From NCBI GenBank assembly GCA_036351775.1, contig JAZBPX010000034.1, positions 1 to 64,000 of the forward strand: 64,000 nt of DNA. Direction: 5' to 3'. Each line of letters opens with the position of its first letter. Position 1 is the stretch's first letter. Under the pieces are notes generated by a model. That model made no database searches and was not told where the DNA came from. It saw only the letters and a program-made list of their open reading frames with translations. Shown piece after piece: positions 15,186-23,899 of this stretch. Position numbers and translations under genes: made by a program. Source of the stretch: Pacificimonas sp036351775. GTDB taxonomy: Bacteria > Pseudomonadota > Alphaproteobacteria > Sphingomonadales > Sphingomonadaceae.

Positions 15186-16552
15186 ACCGCGCGGGCGAGG
15201 CCGCCGCCGTACAGCCTGTGCGCAGGCCGCGCCCCGGCCTTGCCATTCCCGCAAAGGCGGCCCTGTTCGTGGCCGTTTTCGCCGCCGCCGCGATTGCCAT
15301 CGCGGTCGCCGGACTCCTCCTGATCGACAGGCATTCGCGGGAACTGGACGCTGCGGAGGGGGCGGCGCGCGATCTCGCCAGTCTTACCCGAAAGCTTCCC
15401 GGCATCCTCGACGATCCGGCGCTCGCCGTCATGGGCCGCACCGCGCTGCAGGAAATCGACCGGATCGCCGATGAGGAGGGGCAGGAGCGGATCGTCCGCG
15501 TCCGGCGGGCCGGTACACCGCCCGCCGACTGGCCAGAGGTCCAGCCGTTCGGCGAGGACTTCATCCTCTTCTCCGAGGGCGGCACCCGCGCCGCTGGCCG
15601 CCGGATCGTGCTCGCTGACGGGTCGGAGGTGCTGGTCGGCAGGCCCGTTGCGGAGACGGGGCCGCTCCAGGCGACCCTTTTCGGCTGGGGGATCGTCATA
15701 TCGGTCCTGATCGTCGCGCTCGCCGCGCTCGCCGCCTTCGTTGTTGGCCGCGCCATCAGCCGCCGCCTCGGCAACCTCAACCAGCTTTGCGACGAGGTGG
15801 AGCGCGGGGCTGTCGATGCCCGCCATATTGTGCGGGGCCGCGACGAGATTGCGCTGCTTGCCGCCCATATGAACCGCATGCTCGATGAATTGCAGCGGCG
15901 CATGGAAGCGCTGCGGGACACGACGGACGGCCTCGCCCATGACCTTCGCACCCCCCTTGCCCGCGTGCAGGGCCGCCTGACCCGGATCGAGGACATGGCG
16001 GATGACGATCGCTTCGGCGCGGAAGTGCGCGTTGCATCCGGCGAGCTCGAACGGCTGATGGACAGCTTCAACGCTCTCTTGGAGCTGCGCGAGATCGAAA
16101 CCGAAACCGCGCTCACCCCCGACCGGTTCGACGTCGCCGCAGCCGTCGAGGACGCCGCCGAACTCTACGAAGCCGTCGCCGAAGACGAGCATGGCATTAC
16201 CTTCGAGCGCGACCTCCAAACCTGCCGCGCGGCCGGGAACGCCTCCCTGATCGTGCGCGCGGCGGCGAACATGATCGACAATGCCATCAAGGCGTCGCCG
16301 AACGGCGGCCGCATCCGCATCGCGACCGCCTGCTCCGGGACCGCGGTCGAGATTTCCGTGCGCGACTGGGGCGTCGGTTTGACCGGCCAGCGGCAGGCGC
16401 GCTCCACCTTCGGCGGGCACGGCATCGGCCTTCGAATCGTCAGGGCGGTGGCTCGTCGTCACGGCGGCGAATTTACGCTGACCGCTCTAAATCAAGGGGT
16501 TCAGGCTATTCTTAAGTTGCCGATCGCGCCGCAAGAGCGTCAGGTTTCGTAA
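15182..16552 (+). CDS. Sensor histidine kinase
   Basis: The 456-residue membrane kinase has helices at about 25-48 and 167-188 bracketing a short periplasmic region of roughly 115 residues. A HAMP segment follows, then HisKA with His253 in LAHDLRTPLARVQ, and a HATPase domain (NMIDNAIKASPNGG, DWGVGLT, GGHGIGLRIV). The start is a TTG overlapping the regulator stop (TTGA). It most likely phosphorylates the upstream OmpR-type regulator. The periplasmic ligand is unknown. Confidence 0.92.
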   Translation: MNRAGEAAAVQPVRRPRPGLAIPAKAALFVAVFAAAAIAIAVAGLLLIDRHSRELDAAEGAARDLASLTRKLPGILDDPALAVMGRTALQEIDRIADEEGQERIVRVRRAGTPPADWPEVQPFGEDFILFSEGGTRAAGRRIVLADGSEVLVGRPVAETGPLQATLFGWGIVISVLIVALAALAAFVVGRAISRRLGNLNQLCDEVERGAVDARHIVRGRDEIALLAAHMNRMLDELQRRMEALRDTTDGLAHDLRTPLARVQGRLTRIEDMADDDRFGAEVRVASGELERLMDSFNALLELREIETETALTPDRFDVAAAVEDAAELYEAVAEDEHGITFERDLQTCRAAGNASLIVRAAANMIDNAIKASPNGGRIRIATACSGTAVEISVRDWGVGLTGQRQARSTFGGHGIGLRIVRAVARRHGGEFTLTALNQGVQAILKLPIAPQERQVS

Positions 16553-16557
16553 GAAGA

Positions 16558-16597
16558 ATTCGTACGCCGATCTGTCCAAGACAGGAGCGTAACGAAT
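16558..16597 (+). promoter_or_regulatory. Intercistronic stem-loop before the Slam-like gene
   Basis: An inner hairpin CTGTC-caa-GACAG is enclosed by a looser outer pairing of ATTCGTACGC with GCGTAACGAAT, which has a one-base bulge. It lies between the kinase stop and the Slam-like start. With no T-tract it may be a processing or mRNA-stability site rather than a terminator. Confidence 0.4.
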
Positions 16598-16624
16598 CGA
16601 AACAGGGATTTGTGGGGAGTTCGC

Positions 16625-17938
16625 ATGAGTAGAATTGCGCTTCTTTTGGCGGCGACGTGCTGTGCGGCCTCGCTACCGGCGCCCGGCCTGGCGGTCGTTG
16701 ACGACCTCGTCACCTCGGCGCTTCGCACGCACGCCGCCGGTAATGCCGACGAGGCTTACCAGGCACTCATCCCGTCAATGGCGGACCGCGCGGGCGATCC
16801 CGATTACGATTATGCGCTTGGCCTCGCTGCCGCCGATTCGGGCCGCCCGGCAGAGGCGATCATCGCGCTGCAGCGGGTCCTGTCGGTCCAGCCTGACAAC
16901 GCACAGGCCCGCGCCGAACTCGCCCGCGCCTACGCCCTTGGCGGTGACATCGACACCGCCCGCGCCGAGTTCAACACGGCGCTCGCCGATCCCAGCCTTC
17001 CCGATCCGGTGCGCCAGCGTTTCAACCGGATTGTACGGAGTTACGACACGGCGATCGACGGCAGTTCCAGCGTCTCCGGCTTCATCGATGGCTCCGTGGG
17101 CTTCGATTCGAACATCAACGCAGCGACCGATGAGGATTCCATCACCATCCCGCTGTTCGCCGGTTTCGGACCCGGCGTGCTCGGTCCCGGCGCGGTGTCG
17201 CAGGATGACGTCTTCTCTGAGGTTGTTGGCGGCGTCTCCGGCGTCTGGTCCACCAGCCGCCAGGCGCGCTTCTTCGTGTCCGCCCTCGGCAACTGGCGCA
17301 ATAATTTCGACGATGGCGATTTCGATCAGGTCGCGGTGACCGGCACGGCAGGCGCGGCGCATACCTTTGCGGGCGGCAATGTCCTGTCGCTGTCCGCACA
17401 GGCCCAGCAGTTCTGGCTCGGCGGCGACAGCTTCCGCCAGGCCTTTGGCGGCGTCCTGCAATATACGAACCGCCTGTCCGGCGGCCGCGCGCTCAGCGTG
17501 TCCGGCGAGTTCTTCCGGCAGAATTTCGATGATGACCCCTTGCGCGATTCCAACCGCTACGGCGTCGGCGTCAGCTATGCCGGCCGCACCTTTGTCGTGT
17601 CCGGTTCCGCCGGTCATGAGGAAACCCGCCGCGCGGGCGCGGACCATCTCTCTTTCGACTTCGCCCGCGCGAATGTCGGCATCGAAGAGCCGGTGGCGGA
17701 GGACATGAACGTCATCGCCGGAATCGGCGGCCAGCTTCGCCGCTACGATGATGACGACCCGCTGTTCCTGACCGCGCGCAAGGACGAGCAGCTCGACGGC
17801 CAGCTCGGCCTGAAGGTGAGGCTCGGCGACAATCTCTATGCCCGCCCGCGCGTCACCTACACCCGCAACTGGTCCAATATTCCGTTGTTCGACTACGACC
17901 GCTTTACCGGCAGCGTCGGCGTCCGCCTCGAGTTTTAA
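16625..17938 (+). CDS. Slam-like outer-membrane barrel protein with N-terminal TPR
   Basis: The 437-residue protein has a signal peptide, TPR-type helices (about 40-135; DYALGLAAADSGRPAEAI, ARAELARAYALGGD) and a C-terminal beta-barrel of about 290 residues with alternating strands and a terminal phenylalanine (VGVRLEF). The strand GSVGFDSNINAATD is typical of the Slam (DUF560) barrel, which moves surface lipoproteins and other passengers across the outer membrane. The start at 16625 follows GGGGAG. The giant FecR-repeat protein begins 14 bases downstream, a strong hint of a translocon-passenger pair. Slam assignment is by pattern, not by search. Confidence 0.75.
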   Translation: MSRIALLLAATCCAASLPAPGLAVVDDLVTSALRTHAAGNADEAYQALIPSMADRAGDPDYDYALGLAAADSGRPAEAIIALQRVLSVQPDNAQARAELARAYALGGDIDTARAEFNTALADPSLPDPVRQRFNRIVRSYDTAIDGSSSVSGFIDGSVGFDSNINAATDEDSITIPLFAGFGPGVLGPGAVSQDDVFSEVVGGVSGVWSTSRQARFFVSALGNWRNNFDDGDFDQVAVTGTAGAAHTFAGGNVLSLSAQAQQFWLGGDSFRQAFGGVLQYTNRLSGGRALSVSGEFFRQNFDDDPLRDSNRYGVGVSYAGRTFVVSGSAGHEETRRAGADHLSFDFARANVGIEEPVAEDMNVIAGIGGQLRRYDDDDPLFLTARKDEQLDGQLGLKVRLGDNLYARPRVTYTRNWSNIPLFDYDRFTGSVGVRLEF

Positions 17939-17952
17939 GGGAGGATTGAGTT

Positions 17953-20900
17953 ATGATCCGCACTCGCACGCTTCTGCTTCTCTCGGCCGCGTCCATGGCC
18001 GCCGCAGTCACAGCCAATCCGGCCAGCGCCGCCCGCTACGTCTTCGGCGGCGAGGGCGCGATTGAGGATGGGCGTTCCTACCGGGCGACCTCCGGCACCA
18101 CCCAGCTCATGCTCGACAACGGCGCGCTCGTCAGCCTCGTCGATGCCGCGAACTTCACCGTGAACGGCCTTGAGGTTCGCCTCGACCGCGGCGGTGTGAC
18201 CATCGCCGGCCCCGGCGATTCGACGGTCACCCTGATTACCCCCTCCGGCACCGCGATGGTCAGCGGCGCGGCCGCGCTGCAGGTCTCGAATGCCGGGTTC
18301 AACGGCAATGTCCTCTCCGGCAGCATGCGGGTCAGCGCGAACGGCGAAACCCGTCGCTATTCCCGCGGCGACAGCTGGCGCGTGAACCGCGGCAGCGCCC
18401 CACGGCAGGTCATGGCGAACCGCGCGCAGGCAACGCCGCAGGTCAGCAGCCTGTCCGACGGCGGTGTTGCCGCGGCGGCCGAGAACGGCCTACCCGTCAC
18501 GCTCGGCCTCGCCTTGGAAGCGATCGGTGCAGAGGGGGACATCGTGGAGGCGGCGATTGCCGTCGACGCAGCGTCCGCAAACCCGGGCATCACGGCGCTT
18601 CCCTCCGGCACGATCACCCGGCTCCTCGCCTTTTCGGACGATCTGGCGGGCGCACTTGGCGGCGCGACGTTCACCGGCGTCACGCCCGATCTCGTCAACG
18701 CCTATCTGCAGTTCCTTGCAGGCGGCGGGCAGATCGCGGAGTTCCAGTCGTCCTTCACCGCGCTCGTGAACCAGTATCTCGCCGCGCTGGCCGCGGGCGG
18801 CAACGTGACGGAAATCCCCTCCGCGGGCGGCGCCCTGCCGAACCTCAGCACCGATGCGCTGAACGCCTATCTAGAATTCCTTCAGGCGAACGGCGCTCTG
18901 ACGGCCATCGCCGAATCGCAGCAGGATCTGCTGTCGGCCTATCTCGCGTTCATCAGCGACGGCGGAACACCGGCCAATTTCGTCGTTCCCGGCGCGGCGC
19001 TGAACCCGGATGTCCTCGACGCCTATGTCACCGCCATCCAGAACTATGTCGCGCTGCTGTCGGCTGGCGGCAGCCCGGATAGCTTCGCCGTCCCACCCGA
19101 GACGATCCTCGGCTTCCTCGAAAGCCTTGAGGCCTCCGGCCTGATCGACGACCTTCTCGCGTCCCAAGCTTCGGCGATTCAAGATTACCTCGCCTTCGTG
19201 CGCGCGGGCAACGATCCCGGCGACTTCGACGGCTTTGTCGATCTCGACGGCGACCTGCCGCAGGCTCTTGCAGAACAATATGCCGGTTTCGTCCAGGCCT
19301 ATGTCAGCTTCCTGCGCGGTGGCGGCGACCCGGCTGCGTTCGCTGGCGGGGCGGGCATCATCGCGACTTACATCCAGGCGCTGGAAAACGCCGGACTCGT
19401 CAGCGACCTGATCCCGGACTTCGACGAGGAGGTCAGCGCCTATCTCGACTTCATCCAGTCCGGCGGAAACCCGGCGGACTTTACCGGCTTCGGCATTTCG
19501 CAGGATCTTGCCACCCAATATGCGTCCGCGCTGCAGACCTTCATCGCCTTTGTGCAGAGCGGCGGCGACCCCGCCGACTTCACGGGCGTCGGCGAGCTTA
19601 CCGAATTCATCGATGCGCTGCAGGACAATGGCCTTCTCGCCGACCTTCTCGGCACGCAGGCGGAGGCGCTGACCAACTACCTCGCCTTCATTCAGGGCGG
19701 CGGCAGTCCGTCCGACTTTGTCGGCTTCGGCCTCTCCGATGACCTGGTCGCGCAATATGTCGCCACCATTCAAAGCTATGTCGCCTTCATTCAGGGGGGC
19801 GGCGATCCGGCGGACTTCGCGGGCGGCGCTGACCAGATCGAAACGCTGCTGAATACGCTTGAGGCAAACGGCCTTCTCGCGGCGCTCGGCGCGCAGAGCG
19901 ATACGCTTGAAGACTACCTTCAGTTCGTCGTGAATGGCGGCAATCCCGGCGATTTCACCGGTTTCGGCCTCAGCCAGGCATTGATCGACCAGTATCAGCA
20001 GGCGATCATCGCCTATGTCGACTTCCTGCGCGATGGCGGCGACCCGGCGGACTTCACGGGCGGCGCAGCGCAGATCGAGGCGTTCCTGAACGCGCTCGAG
20101 GCAAACGGCCTTCTCGAGGATGTCTTCGCCGGACAGGCCATCGCGCTACAGGAGTATCTCTCCTTCCTGCAGGGCGGCGGCGATCCCGGCGATTTCAACG
20201 GCTTCGGCCTCAGCCCGGCGCTCGTCGACCAGTATGTCGCCACGATCCAGGCCTATGTCGCCTTCCTTCAGGGCGGCGGCGATCCGGCCGACTTTGCAGG
20301 CGGCGCAGCCCAGATCGAGGCCTTCCTCGAGGCGCTTCAGGACAATGACCTTCTCGAGGACGCGCTCGGCGCACAGGCCGCCGCGCTTCAGGCCTATCTC
20401 GCCTTCGTGAACGGCGGCGGCGATCCCGGGAATTTCGACGGCTTCGGCATCTCCGACGCCATCGCGCAGCAATATGCGGCGGCCCTCAATGCCTTCCTCG
20501 CTTTCATTCAGGATGGCGGCGTCCCCAGCCAGTTTACCGGCCTCTCCGAGCAGGTCTTCCAGGCCTATCTCGAGGCGCTGCAGGCGGCAGGCCTCCTCGC
20601 CACCCTACTGCCCGACCAGGCCGATTTCTTCGCCGACTACCTCGCCTTCCTGCAGATGGGCGGCAGCTTCGACGAGTTTGGCGGCCTGCCCGCACCCTTC
20701 GAGTTTCCCGTGCCGCAGGGCCGCATCGAATCGAACCAGTTCGTCGCGGTGAAGGGCGACAACGCCTCCGTCGGCACAGGCGGCTTCAGCGGCCTTAGCG
20801 AGCGCGACAACGCGCAGGTCACCTACGACCCGGCGACCGGCGCGCCGCTCTACTATGTCGACGGCAGCCGCCGGTTCGCCATCGGCGACGCCACCCTGAT

Positions 20901-23769
20901 TGAGGGCGGCAGCACGGCGGGCGGTATCGGCTGGGGCCGCTGGGTCAACGGCTCGTCCTTTGCCTTTGAGGATACCGAGTACACGCTCGGCACGGTCGGC
21001 ATCCATCTCATCGCCGGTCCGCTCGCGACCGATATCCCGGCAGAGGGACTGATCGAGTACAACTTCGCGGGCGGTACGAACCCGACGCTCTCCAGCGGAG
21101 AGGTTGGCACGCTCAGTTCCGCACTTGCCGCTGTATCGTTCGGCGCGGATGCCCGTGTCGGCTTCGACCTGACGGCGAGCTTCACGGACAACACCTACAC
21201 CATCCAGACGCTCGGCGGCATTCAGGAAACCGCCGCCAACGGGATCCCGATCCGGAGCGACCTGGCTCCGGGCCGCTTCTTCAGCGGCGGCGGCGGTGAG
21301 ACCATCATCACCGGGAACACCTGCGCCTCCGGCTGCACGGTCGATGTGCGCGGCTGGCTGTCCGGACCGGGCGCGGAGGGCCTCGCCCTTCACTACACCG
21401 CCTATGAAGTGGACGGCGACGAGCTTCTCGGCACCGCCGCCTTCACGAAGGGCAATCCGCTCGACACGAGCGGCGGCGGCGGCATTCTGCCGGACGGCCC
21501 CGGCGGCGACCGCAATGCCACACCGTCCGGCACGGTCGACGATTATACCGTCAGCTATGTCAGCCGCAGCGCGCGCGAAGTCGTCCCGGCGACGGAGGTT
21601 GCGTTCAATGACGACGGCACCATTGGCCGATTCTCGCGGGCGACATCGGGCACGAATGTCCAGCAGCTGCCGCAGTCAAATTCGCTTACCGATCCGGACG
21701 ATGCCGGTTTCATCGGCGACATCATCCAGTGGGCGCGCTGGGGTAACACGGCGAACCAGAACACCTCCGGTGGGCTGCACGCGGTAACGGGGATCACGAC
21801 CCTTGCGCTGCCGACACAGGGCACCGTCAGCTATGCACTGGTGGGCGGCACAGAGCCGACCGGGCAGGGTTCGCTGACGACGGAGGAAACCGGAGCTTTC
21901 AGCGGCAGCCTCTCCGTCGCCTTCGGCACCGCGCCGACCGTGACCCTGGATGCCAGCGTCTTTCTTCTCGACCGCGGTTATGGGTTCGAGGCTACCGGCA
22001 ACGTTGATACCGACAATTTCAGCTTCTTCGGCACGGACTCCCGCCTGACGGGACTGACCGATACCAGTTGCACCTCAGCCAACAGCTGCGGCGGCACCTT
22101 TGAGGGCTCCTTCTACGGCGAGGATGGTAGCTTCGCGGGTCTCGTATACGCGCTCGGCGACGGAATCGGTAACAGCACCGGCCGCGTCTTCGGCTCCGCA
22201 GTCTTCGAGGCAGGCGCAGCCGGCATCGCGATGGTCGGCGCGATGCCCACAACGGGAGGTGGCTCCCAGCAAGATCCATCCGTGACGCCAACGGGGACGC
22301 TGACCAACTATTTCGTGGCGACGGCAGGGCGAAACGCGAGAGATACGACATTCACGTCAGCACCTACCGTGACGTTCAGCGACGCCGGCGCTATCGAGAG
22401 GTACCAGCGCCAGACCAGCTCTGGTCCGCGCACCGTCGAGCGCCGGCAATCGCTGAACGACTTCGGGTTTGTAGGCAACATCGTTCAATGGACGGCTTCC
22501 GGGTCTCCGGACAATCCCTTCCACATCCTGTCCGGCATTCCGACGACCAGTCTGCCCATGAGCGGTAGTGTTTCTTACGGTCTTGTGGGCGGCACGTTGC
22601 CAGTTGGTACAGGTCGATTGGCGGGCACGGAGACCGGAGCCTTTGCCGGGACGCTATCCGTAACGTTCGGCACGACGGCAAGCGTCGATGTCGATGCGCA
22701 GGTTTATCTCGGTGAGTTTGCGTTCGGCCTGACCGACAGCTTCGCGCTAGATTCGTTCACTTTCACATCGGGCAGCAGCGCAGGTGCGAACGTTACTGGC
22801 TTGAATGACTCGACCTGCATCGGCGTGGGCTGCTTTGGTCTGGTTTACGGATCACTCTTCGGTGACGATGCTGGGTATGCGGGCTTCTCCTACGAGGTCG
22901 GTTCCGGGTCCGGTCCCAACAGGGGCGGCGTCGTCGGTACGGCGGCGTTCCAGGCCAATGCGCCCGGAATTGCCAGCATTGGGACGATCCCGTCGACCGG
23001 TGGTGGGTCCAGCGGCGGCCAGACTGGCATGGTCGCGAATGAAGTCATGGTCTACACCGGCCTTCAGACCGGCATCGACAACCGCCAGCCCGTTACCGTG
23101 ACCTACGAGAACGGCGCGCCCGTCTCCTACGTCTGGGAACTCAATGACTTCACGCGGTCCAACGAGGCGCGGGAGATCGGCACGAACCAGGCGCTCGAAA
23201 CCGGCTCGGTGGCCGAAATCATCGGCTGGACGCGCTGGGCGGGCGGCACGACGGCGGGCACATACTTCCAGCGCAGCGAGGTCGACCTGCCGGCAAATGG
23301 CGGCGAGCATATCGTGTCCGGAACCCCGGCGACGAACCTGCCGGGCAGCGGAACGGTCGGTTACGAGCTTGTCGGCGCGACCAGCCCCACGGTCCGCGAC
23401 GGCTCGGCCGCGCCGGGCACCTTCAGCGGTGATCTGGCTGTGGGCTTCGGCTCCGAAGTCCGCGTCGGCTTTGAGTTCGACATCGCCATCGACGGCTCGA
23501 CCTACGCCCTCAACACACCCGGCGGCGTTGCCGACGTGTCGGGCGGTGCCCTCGTTGATACCTCTGGCGGCGATTTCAACATGATCTGGGGCGTCCCGAC
23601 GCTTCCCGTCGTGGGCGATGGCTCGCTCTGCAGCGGCTGCAACGCCAATGTTCAGGGCTTCCTCGCCGGTGACGGTGCCAGCCATGTCGGCGTCGCCTAC
23701 ACCTTCGGCAGCGCGGCAAATCAGGACGGCTTCGTCAGCGGTTCGGCGGTCTTCGGCGTCCGCAACTAG
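17953..23769 (+). CDS. Giant FecR-domain protein with 80-residue repeats and barrel-like domains
   Basis: This 1938-residue exported protein has a signal peptide cleaved near NPASA-ARYV, with no lipobox. A FecR-type beta domain spans about 30-150 (LMLDNGALVSLVD, SGTAMVSGAAALQV). Eight tandem repeats of about 80 residues follow at about 251-895, each with two half-motifs of the form YLxFxxxGGDPxDF. Next come four related beta-rich domains (about 919-1166, 1233-1424, 1476-1669, 1696-1938), each passing through GTVGYELVGAT and GTFSGDLAVGFG-like strands and ending GSAVFG or similar. Two-cysteine loops (NTCASGCTV, SLCSGCNA) occur in some. These C-terminal domains resemble the TbpB-type eight-strand barrel found in Slam passengers; this is by eye. 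It starts after GGGAGG, 14 bases past the Slam-like gene, and is closed by a terminator. Confidence 0.82.
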   Translation: MIRTRTLLLLSAASMAAAVTANPASAARYVFGGEGAIEDGRSYRATSGTTQLMLDNGALVSLVDAANFTVNGLEVRLDRGGVTIAGPGDSTVTLITPSGTAMVSGAAALQVSNAGFNGNVLSGSMRVSANGETRRYSRGDSWRVNRGSAPRQVMANRAQATPQVSSLSDGGVAAAAENGLPVTLGLALEAIGAEGDIVEAAIAVDAASANPGITALPSGTITRLLAFSDDLAGALGGATFTGVTPDLVNAYLQFLAGGGQIAEFQSSFTALVNQYLAALAAGGNVTEIPSAGGALPNLSTDALNAYLEFLQANGALTAIAESQQDLLSAYLAFISDGGTPANFVVPGAALNPDVLDAYVTAIQNYVALLSAGGSPDSFAVPPETILGFLESLEASGLIDDLLASQASAIQDYLAFVRAGNDPGDFDGFVDLDGDLPQALAEQYAGFVQAYVSFLRGGGDPAAFAGGAGIIATYIQALENAGLVSDLIPDFDEEVSAYLDFIQSGGNPADFTGFGISQDLATQYASALQTFIAFVQSGGDPADFTGVGELTEFIDALQDNGLLADLLGTQAEALTNYLAFIQGGGSPSDFVGFGLSDDLVAQYVATIQSYVAFIQGGGDPADFAGGADQIETLLNTLEANGLLAALGAQSDTLEDYLQFVVNGGNPGDFTGFGLSQALIDQYQQAIIAYVDFLRDGGDPADFTGGAAQIEAFLNALEANGLLEDVFAGQAIALQEYLSFLQGGGDPGDFNGFGLSPALVDQYVATIQAYVAFLQGGGDPADFAGGAAQIEAFLEALQDNDLLEDALGAQAAALQAYLAFVNGGGDPGNFDGFGISDAIAQQYAAALNAFLAFIQDGGVPSQFTGLSEQVFQAYLEALQAAGLLATLLPDQADFFADYLAFLQMGGSFDEFGGLPAPFEFPVPQGRIESNQFVAVKGDNASVGTGGFSGLSERDNAQVTYDPATGAPLYYVDGSRRFAIGDATLIEGGSTAGGIGWGRWVNGSSFAFEDTEYTLGTVGIHLIAGPLATDIPAEGLIEYNFAGGTNPTLSSGEVGTLSSALAAVSFGADARVGFDLTASFTDNTYTIQTLGGIQETAANGIPIRSDLAPGRFFSGGGGETIITGNTCASGCTVDVRGWLSGPGAEGLALHYTAYEVDGDELLGTAAFTKGNPLDTSGGGGILPDGPGGDRNATPSGTVDDYTVSYVSRSAREVVPATEVAFNDDGTIGRFSRATSGTNVQQLPQSNSLTDPDDAGFIGDIIQWARWGNTANQNTSGGLHAVTGITTLALPTQGTVSYALVGGTEPTGQGSLTTEETGAFSGSLSVAFGTAPTVTLDASVFLLDRGYGFEATGNVDTDNFSFFGTDSRLTGLTDTSCTSANSCGGTFEGSFYGEDGSFAGLVYALGDGIGNSTGRVFGSAVFEAGAAGIAMVGAMPTTGGGSQQDPSVTPTGTLTNYFVATAGRNARDTTFTSAPTVTFSDAGAIERYQRQTSSGPRTVERRQSLNDFGFVGNIVQWTASGSPDNPFHILSGIPTTSLPMSGSVSYGLVGGTLPVGTGRLAGTETGAFAGTLSVTFGTTASVDVDAQVYLGEFAFGLTDSFALDSFTFTSGSSAGANVTGLNDSTCIGVGCFGLVYGSLFGDDAGYAGFSYEVGSGSGPNRGGVVGTAAFQANAPGIASIGTIPSTGGGSSGGQTGMVANEVMVYTGLQTGIDNRQPVTVTYENGAPVSYVWELNDFTRSNEAREIGTNQALETGSVAEIIGWTRWAGGTTAGTYFQRSEVDLPANGGEHIVSGTPATNLPGSGTVGYELVGATSPTVRDGSAAPGTFSGDLAVGFGSEVRVGFEFDIAIDGSTYALNTPGGVADVSGGALVDTSGGDFNMIWGVPTLPVVGDGSLCSGCNANVQGFLAGDGASHVGVAYTFGSAANQDGFVSGSAVFGVRN
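18703..20637 (+). repeat. Eight tandem coding repeats of about 240 bases
   Basis: Units begin at the tyrosine codons at 18703, 18940, 19186, 19441, 19678, 19915, 20155 and 20395, with a partial ninth at 20638. Spacing is 237-255 bases, always a multiple of three. The last four units are most alike at the DNA level, suggesting recent expansion at that end. All are inside the giant FecR-domain gene. Confidence 0.9.
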
Positions 23770-23794
23770 GTCTGGCCGCCCGGCGGCAAACGTG

Positions 23795-23829
23795 GGGGCT
23801 CGCGGTTCGCCGCGGGCCCCTTCTCTTTT
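23795..23829 (+). terminator. Rho-independent terminator with TTCG tetraloop
   Basis: An 11-base-pair stem (GGGGCTCGCGG with CCGCGGGCCCC, one T-G pair) is closed by TTCG and followed by TTCTCTTTT. It lies just after the giant FecR-domain gene and would end that transcript, so the CHAT gene probably has its own promoter. Confidence 0.85.
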
Positions 23830-23899
23830 ACGATATGGACAAGTCGTCCACCGCGCGACAGCTTCACGCAACGCGAGTCGTTTCGGGGGAGTAGCGTTC

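Noticed and set aside
18703..20637. Regular repeats that could be read as a CRISPR-like or satellite array
   Set aside because: Unit length is about 240 bases, always in frame, without spacers, and the reading frame of the giant protein runs through all units. No cas genes are nearby.
17953..23769. Iron-uptake reading (FecR, TbpB-like domains)
   Set aside because: No TonB-dependent receptor, FecI-type sigma factor or ferric transporter is in the neighbourhood, and the FecR-type domain lacks the membrane helix of a FecI partner.
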